DNA from: Clostridia bacterium
GTDB lineage: Bacteria; Bacillota; Clostridia; Oscillospirales; Acutalibacteraceae
Direction: 5' to 3'
Assembly (NCBI GenBank): GCA_900767015.1
Contig: CAAFXQ010000142.1
Span: forward strand, 1-21,410
DNA length: 21,410 nt
This document shows positions 6,485 to 13,942 of the stretch, piece by piece. A model generated the notes under the pieces. It was given only the letters and a program-made list of their open reading frames with translations. It searched no databases and was not told the DNA's origin. The position numbers were made by a program, and so were the translations under genes. Each line of letters starts with the position of its first letter. The first letter of the stretch is position 1.

Positions 6485-7924
6485 ATGACTCTGAAAGAAA
6501 AAGCAGAATTTAAGGCGGCAGGCGTCACCTTGGACACTCTGCTTAAATATGTCGATAAAAAGCCCCAGGAAAATATGCTGAAGCTTCTCGATATTGTTGA
6601 AAAGCTTTTGGGCGATACGTTCCCGAAAAAGAATCTCACCGCCATGAAAAATGCAATCAGAAAGGGCGACGGCGTTTATTACAATTACGCTATGAATATT
6701 CTGAACGACCTTGACCGCGGTATGCTCAAGAAAATGCTTCTTGCAATGGGACTCGGTGCCGGCGTTCACGGAACAAAGGCCGTCAGAACCAACCGTGAAA
6801 TTTATAAATGCAACATTCCGTTCCTGATTCTTATGGACCCGACAAGCGCTTGCAACTGCCGCTGTAAGGGCTGCTGGTCCGCCGAATACGGTCATAAGGA
6901 CAATCTGACTTATGAAGAAATGGCAAGTGTTGTCAGTCAGGGCAAGGAGCTCGGAACGCATCTTTATATGTTCACCGGCGGCGAACCGCTTATGAAAAAG
7001 AAAGAGCTTATCCGTCTTTGTGAAGAAAATCCCGACTGTGCTTTTTTGGCTTACACCAACGGCACGCTTGTCGATCAGGCTTTCTGTGACGAGCTTCTTC
7101 GGGTCGGCAACATGGCTCTGGCTTTGAGCATCGAGGGCACGGAGGCTTCCACAGATGCAAGACGGGGAAACGGCATTTATCAGAAGGTCATTTCCGCTAT
7201 GCAGCTTCTCAAGAAGAACGGCTGTCTTTTCGGTATGTCTGTCTGCTACACAAGTCAGAACGTTGAGCAGGTCACAAGCGACGAATTCATCGACAAGATG
7301 ATCGACTGCGGTGTCAAGTTCGGCCTGTACTTCAACTATATGCCGATCGGTCATGACGCCCCCGTCGACCTGATTCCCACTCCCGAACAAAGAGAGCATA
7401 TGTACAAATGGCTTCGCAAAACCCGCAACGGGGAAACCGGAAAGCCGCTTTTCGTCATGGACTTCCAGGACGACGGCGAATATGTCGGCGGCTGTATCGC
7501 CGGCGGAAGAAACTATTTCCACATCAATGCCGCAGGTGACATGGAGCCTTGCGTATTCATTCATTTTTCCGACGCCAACATCCGGAAGAACACCCTTCTC
7601 GAAGGACTGCGCAATCCGCTTTTCATGGCGTTCCGGCACGATCAGCCGTTTAACGACAACCATCTTCGTCCGTGTCCGATGCTTGAAAATCCCCAATGCC
7701 TGCGGGACATTGTCAAGCGCACCGGTGCCAAGAGCACCAATCTTATGGGCGAAGAAACCGCCGAACAGCTTTGCAGCAAGTGCGATAAGTTTTCGAAGCA
7801 GTGGGCGGTCAAGGCTGAAGAAATCTGGCAAAATAATCCGCACCCCAACCCGAAAACCCAGTATTACCGTGACACACCGGAGGGCAAAGCGGAGTTTTCT
7901 GAGAAAGCCGAGAAAAAAGACTGA
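6485..7924 (+). CDS. Radical SAM protein with SPASM-like C-terminal cysteine region
   Basis: This is a 479-residue protein. Residues 1-110 are a mostly helical N-terminal extension. The radical SAM core follows with the 4Fe-4S/SAM motif CxxxCxxC at Cys123, Cys127 and Cys130 (ACNCRCKGCW) and the SAM-binding GGEP at 165-168. The C-terminal part has GGCIAGGRNYFHINAAGD and further cysteines at 337, 356, 397, 405, 430 and 433, a SPASM/twitch-like arrangement for auxiliary iron-sulfur clusters. The substrate cannot be read from sequence. SPASM proteins often modify peptides, but no precursor peptide lies next to it, so a RiPP role is not supported. GAGGTG sits 7 bases before the ATG. It is monocistronic, bounded by its own promoter and terminator. 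Confidence 0.88.
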   Translation: MTLKEKAEFKAAGVTLDTLLKYVDKKPQENMLKLLDIVEKLLGDTFPKKNLTAMKNAIRKGDGVYYNYAMNILNDLDRGMLKKMLLAMGLGAGVHGTKAVRTNREIYKCNIPFLILMDPTSACNCRCKGCWSAEYGHKDNLTYEEMASVVSQGKELGTHLYMFTGGEPLMKKKELIRLCEENPDCAFLAYTNGTLVDQAFCDELLRVGNMALALSIEGTEASTDARRGNGIYQKVISAMQLLKKNGCLFGMSVCYTSQNVEQVTSDEFIDKMIDCGVKFGLYFNYMPIGHDAPVDLIPTPEQREHMYKWLRKTRNGETGKPLFVMDFQDDGEYVGGCIAGGRNYFHINAAGDMEPCVFIHFSDANIRKNTLLEGLRNPLFMAFRHDQPFNDNHLRPCPMLENPQCLRDIVKRTGAKSTNLMGEETAEQLCSKCDKFSKQWAVKAEEIWQNNPHPNPKTQYYRDTPEGKAEFSEKAEKKD

Positions 7925-7940
7925 TAAAACCATAAAATAT

Positions 7941-7974
7941 GCGCCGAGAGGAATTGCTTTCGGCGCCGTTTTTA
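7941..7974. terminator. Intrinsic terminator between radical SAM gene and tadA
   Basis: GCGCCGAGAG (7941-7950) pairs with CTTTCGGCGC (7957-7966), a 10-bp stem with one mismatch and a 6-base loop, followed by CGTTTTTA. The T-tract overlaps the stop codon of tadA on the other strand. On the minus strand ATATTTTAT follows, so it may serve both directions. Confidence 0.8.
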
Positions 7975-8424
7975 TGTTTCATTTCTTCTGTTTTGAAAAA
8001 AGGTTGTCAGAATTTCCGCACATTCATTTTCCATATATCCTCCGACAATCGCCGGACTGACCGCTGAAAAGCCGTCGAAGAGCTCTTTCCGGCTGATGAT
8101 AAACCCGGCGTTTTCATCGTAAGCGCCGAAAACAAGCCGGTCGAGCCGTGCATTCATAATCGCTCCGGCACACATCGGACAAGGCTCGAGCGTGACAAAA
8201 AGCTCACACCCCTGAAGCCGCCACGAGCCGACCGCTTTACAGGCGTTTTCAATCGCCTCGATTTCTGCGTGCAAAACCGCATTTTTTCCGTTTTCCCGTC
8301 TGTTTCGTCCCTCGCCTATCACTTCGCCGTCCTTCAAAACGACAGCGCCGACAGGAACTTCACCGTCTGCCGCCGCTGATTGAGCGTTTCTGATGGCTAA
8401 ACGCATCGCCTGTCTGTCTGTCAT
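7972..8424 (-). CDS. tadA: tRNA-specific adenosine deaminase TadA
   Basis: TadA deaminates A34 to inosine in tRNA-Arg(ACG), an essential wobble edit in most bacteria (cytoplasmic). At 150 residues the length is normal. The zinc/catalytic motifs are complete: His52-Ala-Glu54 (LHAEIEAI) and Pro81-Cys82-x-x-Cys85 (LEPCPMCAGAIM). The expected GEVPVGAVV segment lies at 21-29. Its ATG overlaps the stop of the upstream CPBP protease gene in an ATGA (8421-8424), so it probably depends on translational coupling. It is the last gene of the minus-strand series that begins at the sugar transferase or earlier. Confidence 0.96.
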   Translation of the reverse strand: MTDRQAMRLAIRNAQSAAADGEVPVGAVVLKDGEVIGEGRNRRENGKNAVLHAEIEAIENACKAVGSWRLQGCELFVTLEPCPMCAGAIMNARLDRLVFGAYDENAGFIISRKELFDGFSAVSPAIVGGYMENECAEILTTFFQNRRNET

Positions 8425-9431
8425 TTCTGCGTCAGCCCCACATACTGTGCCGTATTGTAAAGCATAATCAGCAACGCAATAATGATCGTCGGAGAAAGGA
8501 GAAACGCTTTCGCTTTTTCTCCGGCGGTCAGAACCGTACCGCCGTTTTGCGGCGCACCGGTGCGTCCGGCTCTCCTGACAAAGAAATACCCAAAAACCAA
8601 GCCGAACGCAAGGAACGTATACAAAGCAAGCGAGTAAATCAGATTCACCGCCATATCGCTAAGCCCCCAATCAGACAAATACGATACCACGGTTGAGAAA
8701 AGATTGTTGACGGCGTGGACGATGATTGCCGGCCACATACTGCCGGTTTTGACGGTAATATAGCCGAGACCGAGCCCGACAATCAGAGCAAACGGAGCCT
8801 GGACAAGATTCATGTGCATAATTCCGAAAACAACAGCGGACATGACCACGGCGAAAGTATCGCCGTATTTTCTTAAGTTTTGCATAACGCCGCCCCGAAG
8901 AGACATCTCTTCGACAAACGCCGCCGCAACGGAAACCTGAACGACGGAAAGAAGAAAGCCGGGAATTCCTTCTGCCCGAAGCAATTCAGGAGAGGACAGA
9001 TTCACCCCGAAAAGACTCATGAACGCAATCAGATAAGACGTAACGATATTCGCCGCCATACAAATTCCGATTCCAAAAGGAACCGCCAAAACGCTCAGCA
9101 CGGTGTCTTTCGGCTTTTCAAGCGGCAAAATGTCCGCACCGGTATACCGCTTGCTGATGATTTTGCCGAAAAAGACAAACGGAAGAAGAATACAAAAAAC
9201 CGAGCTTATCATTTCAACGCCCGCCTGAACGAGCGCATCGGTCCGATACTTATCGTAAAGTCCGAAAAGCATCATGAAGATGACTAAGATATTTTGCAAC
9301 ATCAAGAAAGCGAGCAGAGCCGCACCGACAAAGCTGCCGATCTGAAACAGTTCTTTTTTCTGCCGCTTTTTTTCTTCCGGATACGGATCAAATCCCGTCG
9401 GATAAGGGGAAGCATCGTAGTATTGCTGCAT
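8421..9431 (-). CDS. CPBP family intramembrane glutamic endopeptidase (CAAX/Abi type)
   Basis: This 336-residue, multi-helix membrane protein has a hydrophilic N-terminus (tyrosine/proline-rich, then EEKKRQKKE). The CPBP motifs are complete: EExxxR at Glu174, Glu175 and Arg179 (FVEEMSLRGG), FxxxH with His206 (FGIMHMN), and HxxxN with His239/Asn243 (IIVHAVNN). Members cleave within or at the membrane face. The family includes Rce1-like CAAX proteases and bacteriocin-immunity or processing enzymes. The substrate here is unknown. A C-terminal soluble loop (GRTGAPQNGG) is followed by one last helix. GAGGTG lies 5 bases before the ATG. The gene is 22 bases downstream of the SDR and overlaps tadA by 4 bases, so it is part of one operon. 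Confidence 0.93.
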   Translation of the reverse strand: MQQYYDASPYPTGFDPYPEEKKRQKKELFQIGSFVGAALLAFLMLQNILVIFMMLFGLYDKYRTDALVQAGVEMISSVFCILLPFVFFGKIISKRYTGADILPLEKPKDTVLSVLAVPFGIGICMAANIVTSYLIAFMSLFGVNLSSPELLRAEGIPGFLLSVVQVSVAAAFVEEMSLRGGVMQNLRKYGDTFAVVMSAVVFGIMHMNLVQAPFALIVGLGLGYITVKTGSMWPAIIVHAVNNLFSTVVSYLSDWGLSDMAVNLIYSLALYTFLAFGLVFGYFFVRRAGRTGAPQNGGTVLTAGEKAKAFLLSPTIIIALLIMLYNTAQYVGLTQK

Positions 9432-9453
9432 TTTTACACCTCAAAAAAATACG

Positions 9454-10245
9454 TTATGTATAAAGCATTCCTACCACTCTGTTAACTGCCGAAGCCGGAA
9501 GAAGCTTTGCAAGAACGGCAAAAAGCTTATATTTCGCCCCTTTTGTGGAAAGCAACTTCACCTTTTTCTTTTCGGCAAGTGACAAAACCGCTTCGGCTAT
9601 TTTTTCGGCCGGCATTCCGTTTCTTTCGTCGTTTTCCATCGTGGCAACACTCTTTTTAATGACGTCGGCATAAACACCGCCGTCCTCCTCCTGTTTTTCC
9701 CGTGCGTCGGTGAAGCCGGTTTTTACGTCCCCCGGCATCAGCGCACAAACAGATATATGAAACGGGCGAAGCTCGTTAGCGAGCGCAAGCGTCAGAGAAT
9801 TGACCGCCGCCTTGGACGCCGAATAAAACGCCTGAAACGGAATCGAAAGCTCGGCCGCAAGGGAACTGATGTTAATGATCCGCCCGCCGCCGTTTTTTCT
9901 CATATAGTCTGCGACACATTTGCAGCACAGAAAACAGCCGAAGAAGTTCACCTCGAACTGTTTTTTCGCCTGCGTTTCGTCGGTAAACTCAACTGCGCCC
10001 GAAATTCCGAAGCCCGCATTGTTAACAAGGATGTCAATTCGTCCGCTTTCTTCGTAAATCCGTCTGAAGGCGCTTTTTACCTCTTCTTCGTCGGTAACGT
10101 CGCACGCAAGCGGTATAATGTTTTCGATTTCTTCGCATTTGCCGCTCCTGCTGAGCGCATACACACGGTACCCTTTTTCGGAAAACAGCTTTGCCGTCTC
10201 CAGTCCGATTCCCCGGCTGGCGCCGGTAACGATTACGGTTTTCAT
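9454..10245 (-). CDS. Short-chain dehydrogenase/reductase (SDR), classical type
   Basis: This 263-residue NAD(P)-dependent oxidoreductase has a Rossmann fold with TGASRGIG (residues 7-14), NNAG (75-78), structural Asn100, catalytic Ser128 and the Tyr141-x-x-x-Lys145 pair (YSASK). The C-terminal ~60 residues (KKKVKLLSTKGAKYKLFAVL) are basic and hydrophobic, as in SDRs that act on lipids or near the membrane; that substrate hint is inference only. Its ATG overlaps the TGA of the sugar-phosphate transferase gene (ATGA, 10242-10245), so translation is coupled and a role in the same glycan or lipid pathway is plausible. Confidence 0.93.
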   Translation of the reverse strand: MKTVIVTGASRGIGLETAKLFSEKGYRVYALSRSGKCEEIENIIPLACDVTDEEEVKSAFRRIYEESGRIDILVNNAGFGISGAVEFTDETQAKKQFEVNFFGCFLCCKCVADYMRKNGGGRIINISSLAAELSIPFQAFYSASKAAVNSLTLALANELRPFHISVCALMPGDVKTGFTDAREKQEEDGGVYADVIKKSVATMENDERNGMPAEKIAEAVLSLAEKKKVKLLSTKGAKYKLFAVLAKLLPASAVNRVVGMLYT

Positions 10246-11642
10246 TTCTTTTCGTCTTCCCCTTTTTTGGTGTCGGTTCTTTTTCTCATCGCAGTGCGCT
10301 GCTTTTTGTCAACGCCCTCGGTACTCGACGGAACAAACATAATTTTCAGCGTCATCAGAATCAGCCGGAAATCTTCGGAAAACGACTGATTGGCGATATA
10401 CATAAGATCCATCTGTACCTTGTCGTAAGGCGGTGTGTTGTACTTTCCGTACACCTGAGCATAGCCGGTAAGGCCTGCCTTTGTCTGAAGCCGCAAAGAA
10501 AACTCCGGTATGCTCTCCTCGTATTCCTTGGCAATCTCCGGCCGTTCGGGTCTTGGTCCGACGATAGACATCGAGCCGGAAAGAATGTTGAGCAGCTGCG
10601 GAAGCTCATCGAGCCGAAGCTTCCGGATAATACGGCCGACCTTGGTGATACGGTCATCGTTGTCCTCGGCGAGACGGGCAACCCCGTCCTTTTCCGCATC
10701 GGTTTTCATGCTTCTGAATTTAATGATTTTAAACTGCTTTCCGTTTAAGGTAAGCCGGGTCTGCCTGTAAAAAACAGGACCTCCGTCTTCCGCTTTGATG
10801 GCCGCCGCAACAATCAGCATCAAAGGGCTTAGCAAAACCAGGGCAACAAGCGAAAAAACAATGTCTGCCGTCCTTTTTCCGAGCTGATAAATCAGGCTGG
10901 CGTCGCTTCTCTTACAGCGGTAAACAGGAATATTCATCAGCTGAATCGTTCTTCCGCCCCGGATAATCGTATCCGAAATTTTCGGCTTGACATATGCGAT
11001 TTTGCCCGTTGCGATACACTTCTTGACGACCTCGTTGCGGTAATCCGACGGAACGCCGCAAAGGAATACGGCGTCGACGCTTTTCATATACTCATAAAGC
11101 TCATCAAGCGATGTCTTTTCGGAATTGACCGTCCGGATGACCCGGAAACGTTTTTTGATATCCCGGATTCCCTTGATTGACTGATAGGAATCAACATTAT
11201 TGAAAACGACAATCGTTTTTTTCGGCGCATGAAGCTTGAAATAGATAAAATCAATCACAAGCACCCAAACGACCGCAAAAGCCGAAAAGGCAAAAAACAT
11301 GATAATAAACGGCACAACGGAAACAAGCCGGTAGCTCAGGAGCGAAAAAATCACATAGGCTACCGCCTGAAGAAAAGCAATCGAAATAATCTGAGAAAAC
11401 ATCAGGTCGGATACCGGAGACGTTCCGACAAGAAAGCCCCCGTATATTTTCACAAAGCCGACATAGGTAAAAAGCAGGACGGCGGCAAGAAAGTAGTTTC
11501 CGAGCTTAAAAAACGGCGTCGGAACATAGGGATTAAAATACTTGATCCAACAATAATACATACTGCCGGTAAACAGACAGCAAATCAAGATTTTGAAAAG
11601 ATAAAGAATAATCTTTTCTTTGATATACTTTTTTTTAACCAT
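10242..11642 (-). CDS. Polyprenyl-phosphate sugar-1-phosphate transferase (bacterial sugar transferase family)
   Basis: This about 466-residue membrane enzyme probably transfers a sugar-1-phosphate to undecaprenyl phosphate, the first step of a capsule, exopolysaccharide or glycoprotein glycan. The N-terminal third has four or five membrane helices, followed by a soluble Rossmann-like linker (KTIVVFNNVDSY) and a re-entrant helix before the catalytic C-terminal domain. That domain carries GGPVFYRQTR, KIIKFRSMK and LDELPQLLNILSGSMSIVGP, the hallmark motifs. I prefer ATG 11642 because GAGG lies 6 bases upstream; ATGs at 11648 and 11654 are in frame but have no ribosome site. The C-terminus is highly charged. 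No glycosyltransferase cluster surrounds it, so the final polymer is unknown. Confidence 0.92.
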   Translation of the reverse strand: MVKKKYIKEKIILYLFKILICCLFTGSMYYCWIKYFNPYVPTPFFKLGNYFLAAVLLFTYVGFVKIYGGFLVGTSPVSDLMFSQIISIAFLQAVAYVIFSLLSYRLVSVVPFIIMFFAFSAFAVVWVLVIDFIYFKLHAPKKTIVVFNNVDSYQSIKGIRDIKKRFRVIRTVNSEKTSLDELYEYMKSVDAVFLCGVPSDYRNEVVKKCIATGKIAYVKPKISDTIIRGGRTIQLMNIPVYRCKRSDASLIYQLGKRTADIVFSLVALVLLSPLMLIVAAAIKAEDGGPVFYRQTRLTLNGKQFKIIKFRSMKTDAEKDGVARLAEDNDDRITKVGRIIRKLRLDELPQLLNILSGSMSIVGPRPERPEIAKEYEESIPEFSLRLQTKAGLTGYAQVYGKYNTPPYDKVQMDLMYIANQSFSEDFRLILMTLKIMFVPSSTEGVDKKQRTAMRKRTDTKKGEDEKK

Positions 11643-11739
11643 AAGCATCCTCATTTATGGGAGTCCGTATTTTTCGGGTTTAGTATTCGTATTCTGACAT
11701 CAAAACTTAATATATGATTAAAATTTTTCAGCCGAAATG

Positions 11740-13062
11740 TTACCGGATCATGAGCACCGTCGCATCAAGAACCTCTTCTTTCCATTTCAGGACGGCATTC
11801 TGTTCATACTGTTCCGGTATCGAACGATAGACCTTTTTCAGCCCATCTCCCTTGGAAAGTGCGCCCGCAGTACGAAGTAAAACCGGAAGATTGCCCATTC
11901 CCCGGGATACTCTTCCGAGCATATCGGAGAAAGAAGAGGTGCTTTCGGATTTTCCGCGGTTAAAGTTTATGTCGTTCGGCGTAATGATCTGCTTATCAAA
12001 CAGGAAATCAACACCGTTTGAGCTCATACAAAGCAAAATATTCTTAAGCGTATCAATAGACGCAAAATTCAGTCCGAAATGAAGAATATATCGGCGGTTA
12101 TAATCCCAAAGGGTCTCAGCACTGAATTGTTCTTCTTTGTCCGCCTTGACGGTGTCGGCAAGCATGAGACCGGCACGAATTGCAGCACAAATACCCGAGC
12201 CGTTCATCGGCATTGTCATATAGGCACTGTCGCCGACTGCGGCATAGCCGTCACAAACCATGACCGAAAGAGGACGTCTGACGGGAATATGATGAATCTT
12301 TCCGCCGCCTCTCAGGATTTCGTGACCGATCTGCGGGCTGAATTCTCTCATCTTTTCGATAACTTCCTGCACCTGTTCGTCGGAAATCGGGGACGTACGC
12401 CCCACTAAAACGTCTACACAGTCATTTTCGGTAACGACCCACGAAATCCCCTTTTCACCCATGTGCATCAGGAAAATCTCATACGGCACCTCCGGTTCGG
12501 GAGCCGGAAGCTTATTGAAATAGGCTCTGTAAGCGAAAAAGCATTCGCCGTAGCCGTAGCTTTTATCAACATTGCAGTCAAACGGAAGATTTTCTCTTAC
12601 CGGAGAATCGATTCCGGCGCTGTCAATGACAAGGTCGGCTTTGATACTCTCGTGCGGGGTTTCGATTCCGACAACACGGGTACCGTCCATGACCGGGCCT
12701 AAAACCGGGCAGTTATAAACAAGCTTCACGCCGCTTTTTTCGGCGTAATCAACCAGCAGGTCATAAATCAGTTTTCTTTCGATTTTTGTCGAGCCGTTGC
12801 CGTGCGATTCGACGGTAATCGGTGCGGAAAGATTCGGATTATAAAACCGCATATCACCGTTTTTTTCGAATCTGATATCTTTCGGAAGTTCAAGCCCCAC
12901 CTCATAAAAGGCGCGCGGATCAACGGCGTCGAGCCAGTCGTAGCCAAGCTCGTTCCGGCTGTTTTTTTCGTAAACGGTGACGTCAAAGCCGCTTTGAGCA
13001 AGCTTTGCGGCGGCAACAAGACCGCCGTGACCCGCACCGGCAACAACAATTTTTTTACCCAT
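11740..13062 (-). CDS. FAD-dependent oxidoreductase, geranylgeranyl-reductase-like
   Basis: This is a 440-residue flavoprotein. The N-terminal dinucleotide-binding motif is GAGHGG at residues 9-14 (KKIVVAGAGHGGLVAAAKL), with the second FAD motif DGYAAVGDSAYMTMPMNGSG followed by the helix ICAAIRAG. This arrangement is typical of the geranylgeranyl reductase / digeranylgeranylglycerophospholipid reductase and monooxygenase-like group. The substrate is not predictable; polyprenyl or lipid reduction would suit the neighbouring polyprenyl-phosphate enzyme (inference). I place the start at ATG 13062. A longer frame opens at GTG 13167, but it begins upstream of the predicted transcription start of the promoter at 13168-13196, so it cannot be the start. 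The ribosome site is weak. A 97-base gap without terminator separates it from the transferase. Confidence 0.85.
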   Translation of the reverse strand: MGKKIVVAGAGHGGLVAAAKLAQSGFDVTVYEKNSRNELGYDWLDAVDPRAFYEVGLELPKDIRFEKNGDMRFYNPNLSAPITVESHGNGSTKIERKLIYDLLVDYAEKSGVKLVYNCPVLGPVMDGTRVVGIETPHESIKADLVIDSAGIDSPVRENLPFDCNVDKSYGYGECFFAYRAYFNKLPAPEPEVPYEIFLMHMGEKGISWVVTENDCVDVLVGRTSPISDEQVQEVIEKMREFSPQIGHEILRGGGKIHHIPVRRPLSVMVCDGYAAVGDSAYMTMPMNGSGICAAIRAGLMLADTVKADKEEQFSAETLWDYNRRYILHFGLNFASIDTLKNILLCMSSNGVDFLFDKQIITPNDINFNRGKSESTSSFSDMLGRVSRGMGNLPVLLRTAGALSKGDGLKKVYRSIPEQYEQNAVLKWKEEVLDATVLMIR

Positions 13063-13167
13063 TACAAAGCACACACGAAAAGCTGCAGCAGTGCAGACCT
13101 TTCGCCCTTTCCTGTCAATATTATTATCTTCGATTTTCTGTCGAACCAAACGAAGCTGTGATACCAC

Positions 13168-13196
13168 ATTTTACCACAAAAAGCGTCATATGTAAA
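13168..13196 (-). promoter_or_regulatory. Sigma-A promoter of the oxidoreductase (possibly of the whole five-gene series)
   Basis: On the minus strand, TTTACA (13196-13191), a 17-base spacer and TAAAAT (13173-13168). The predicted start near 13161 gives a leader of about 100 bases. No terminator is seen before tadA ends, so the transcript may run to 7941. Confidence 0.65.
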
Positions 13197-13256
13197 GAAT
13201 GAACAAAAATATTCGGTTAAGACCGGCGATAAATGGAAATTTTTTTAGATTTTCGA

Positions 13257-13285
13257 TTGACAAAAGCTTTGTTATATCTTATAAT
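13257..13285 (+). promoter_or_regulatory. Perfect consensus sigma-A promoter of the small secreted protein
   Basis: TTGACA (13257-13262), exactly 17 bases, TATAAT (13280-13285). Both boxes are full consensus with optimal spacing, and the upstream bases are A/T-rich (UP-element-like). Strong expression is expected unless repressed. Confidence 0.9.
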
Positions 13286-13299
13286 TCAAGTGTATCGTT

Positions 13300-13322
13300 G
13301 TATACGGAGAAGTTTCGTATAC
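13300..13322 (+). promoter_or_regulatory. Perfect 7-bp palindrome in the 5' leader
   Basis: GTATACG (13300-13306) and CGTATAC (13316-13322) enclose a 9-base loop. It starts about 8 bases after the predicted transcription start and ends 15 bases before the AAGGAGG ribosome site. It could be a 5' stabilising hairpin in the mRNA or an operator in DNA; the sequence alone does not decide. Confidence 0.5.
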
Positions 13323-13351
13323 CCTATTTTCACTTTCAAGGAGGCAATTTT

Positions 13352-13810
13352 ATGAAAAAAGCATTATCCTTACTGCTCAGCGTGCTGATGATCTTCTCCT
13401 GCATGACTGTTGCCGTTTTTGCAGAAGATGCAGCTCCCGACGCTCCCGTCTATTACACAATCAGGTTCGTTGACTGGGATTGGGACGGCAGTGACGAAAC
13501 CGTTTTGTCAAGTGCTCCCTACTCACCCGGAGAAGTTGTTACGGCGCCCGCCAATCCGACAAGAAAGTCCGATGACAAAAAAATTGAGTACATATTCAAG
13601 GGCTGGTCTGCTGACGGCGGAAAGACAATCTATCACGCAGGCACGATCCCCATTGCAACCGAGGACGTAACCTACATGGCGGTTTATGCCGAAAACAAGA
13701 AGAGCGACACCCTCACCTTCTGGCAGCTTGTTCAGTCGATCTTCGCAAGAATCAACAAGATCTTCGAATACTTCAACGAGATCTTCGGAAGAGACAACCC
13801 GTATTTTTAA
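13352..13810 (+). CDS. Small secreted protein with one InlB-like repeat and C-terminal amphipathic helix
   Basis: This is a 152-residue protein. ATG 13352 lies 7 bases after a full AAGGAGG (13338-13344), so the longer in-frame extension to 13199 is rejected; it would start upstream of the promoter. Residues 1-24 are a signal peptide (MKKALSLLLSVLMIFS ... VFA, then EDAAPD). Residues ~35-113 resemble an InlB/Listeria-Bacteroides repeat (YTIRFVDWDWDG ... YIFKGWSADGG ... DVTYMAVYAE). Residues ~120-146 form an amphipathic helix (FWQLVQSIFARINKIFEYF) ending NEIFG, six residues before the C-terminus. There is no LPXTG or other known anchor. The same order, repeat then helix ending in FG, closes the CotH-like protein at 2721-4781. 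Function unknown; probably abundant and surface-associated. Confidence 0.85.
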   Translation: MKKALSLLLSVLMIFSCMTVAVFAEDAAPDAPVYYTIRFVDWDWDGSDETVLSSAPYSPGEVVTAPANPTRKSDDKKIEYIFKGWSADGGKTIYHAGTIPIATEDVTYMAVYAENKKSDTLTFWQLVQSIFARINKIFEYFNEIFGRDNPYF

Positions 13811-13827
13811 TCCTTAACACAATTTTG

Positions 13828-13857
13828 CCGACCGACTCAATGAGCCGGTCGGTTTTT
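13828..13857 (+). terminator. Strong intrinsic terminator
   Basis: CCGACCGACTC (13828-13838), loop AAT, GAGCCGGTCGG (13842-13852): an 11-bp stem with one mismatch followed directly by TTTTT. Confidence 0.92.
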
Positions 13858-13881
13858 CTGCCAGAAAGCTTATCATCGGCC

Positions 13882-13910
13882 TTGCCAAATCGTTTTGTCG
13901 GTGTTATACT
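13882..13910 (+). promoter_or_regulatory. Sigma-A promoter of the cysteine-cluster membrane protein
   Basis: TTGCCA (13882-13887), 17-base spacer, TATACT (13905-13910), with extended -10 TGT at 13902-13904. Leader about 25 bases. Confidence 0.75.
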
Positions 13911-13942
13911 GAAACCGCAAATTTATTCTGAAAGGATTCATC

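Noticed and set aside
6425..7933. A 502-codon open frame on the minus strand
   Set aside because: It is the complement of the radical SAM gene, whose motifs, promoter and ribosome site are all on the plus strand. The antisense product shows no recognisable domain.
13063..13167. N-terminal extension of the FAD oxidoreductase to GTG 13167
   Set aside because: It would begin upstream of the predicted transcription start near 13161, and the nucleotide-binding fold starts right after Met at 13062.
13199..13351. N-terminal extension of the small secreted protein to ATG 13199
   Set aside because: It would begin upstream of the consensus promoter, and it would bury the signal peptide and the AAGGAGG ribosome site.
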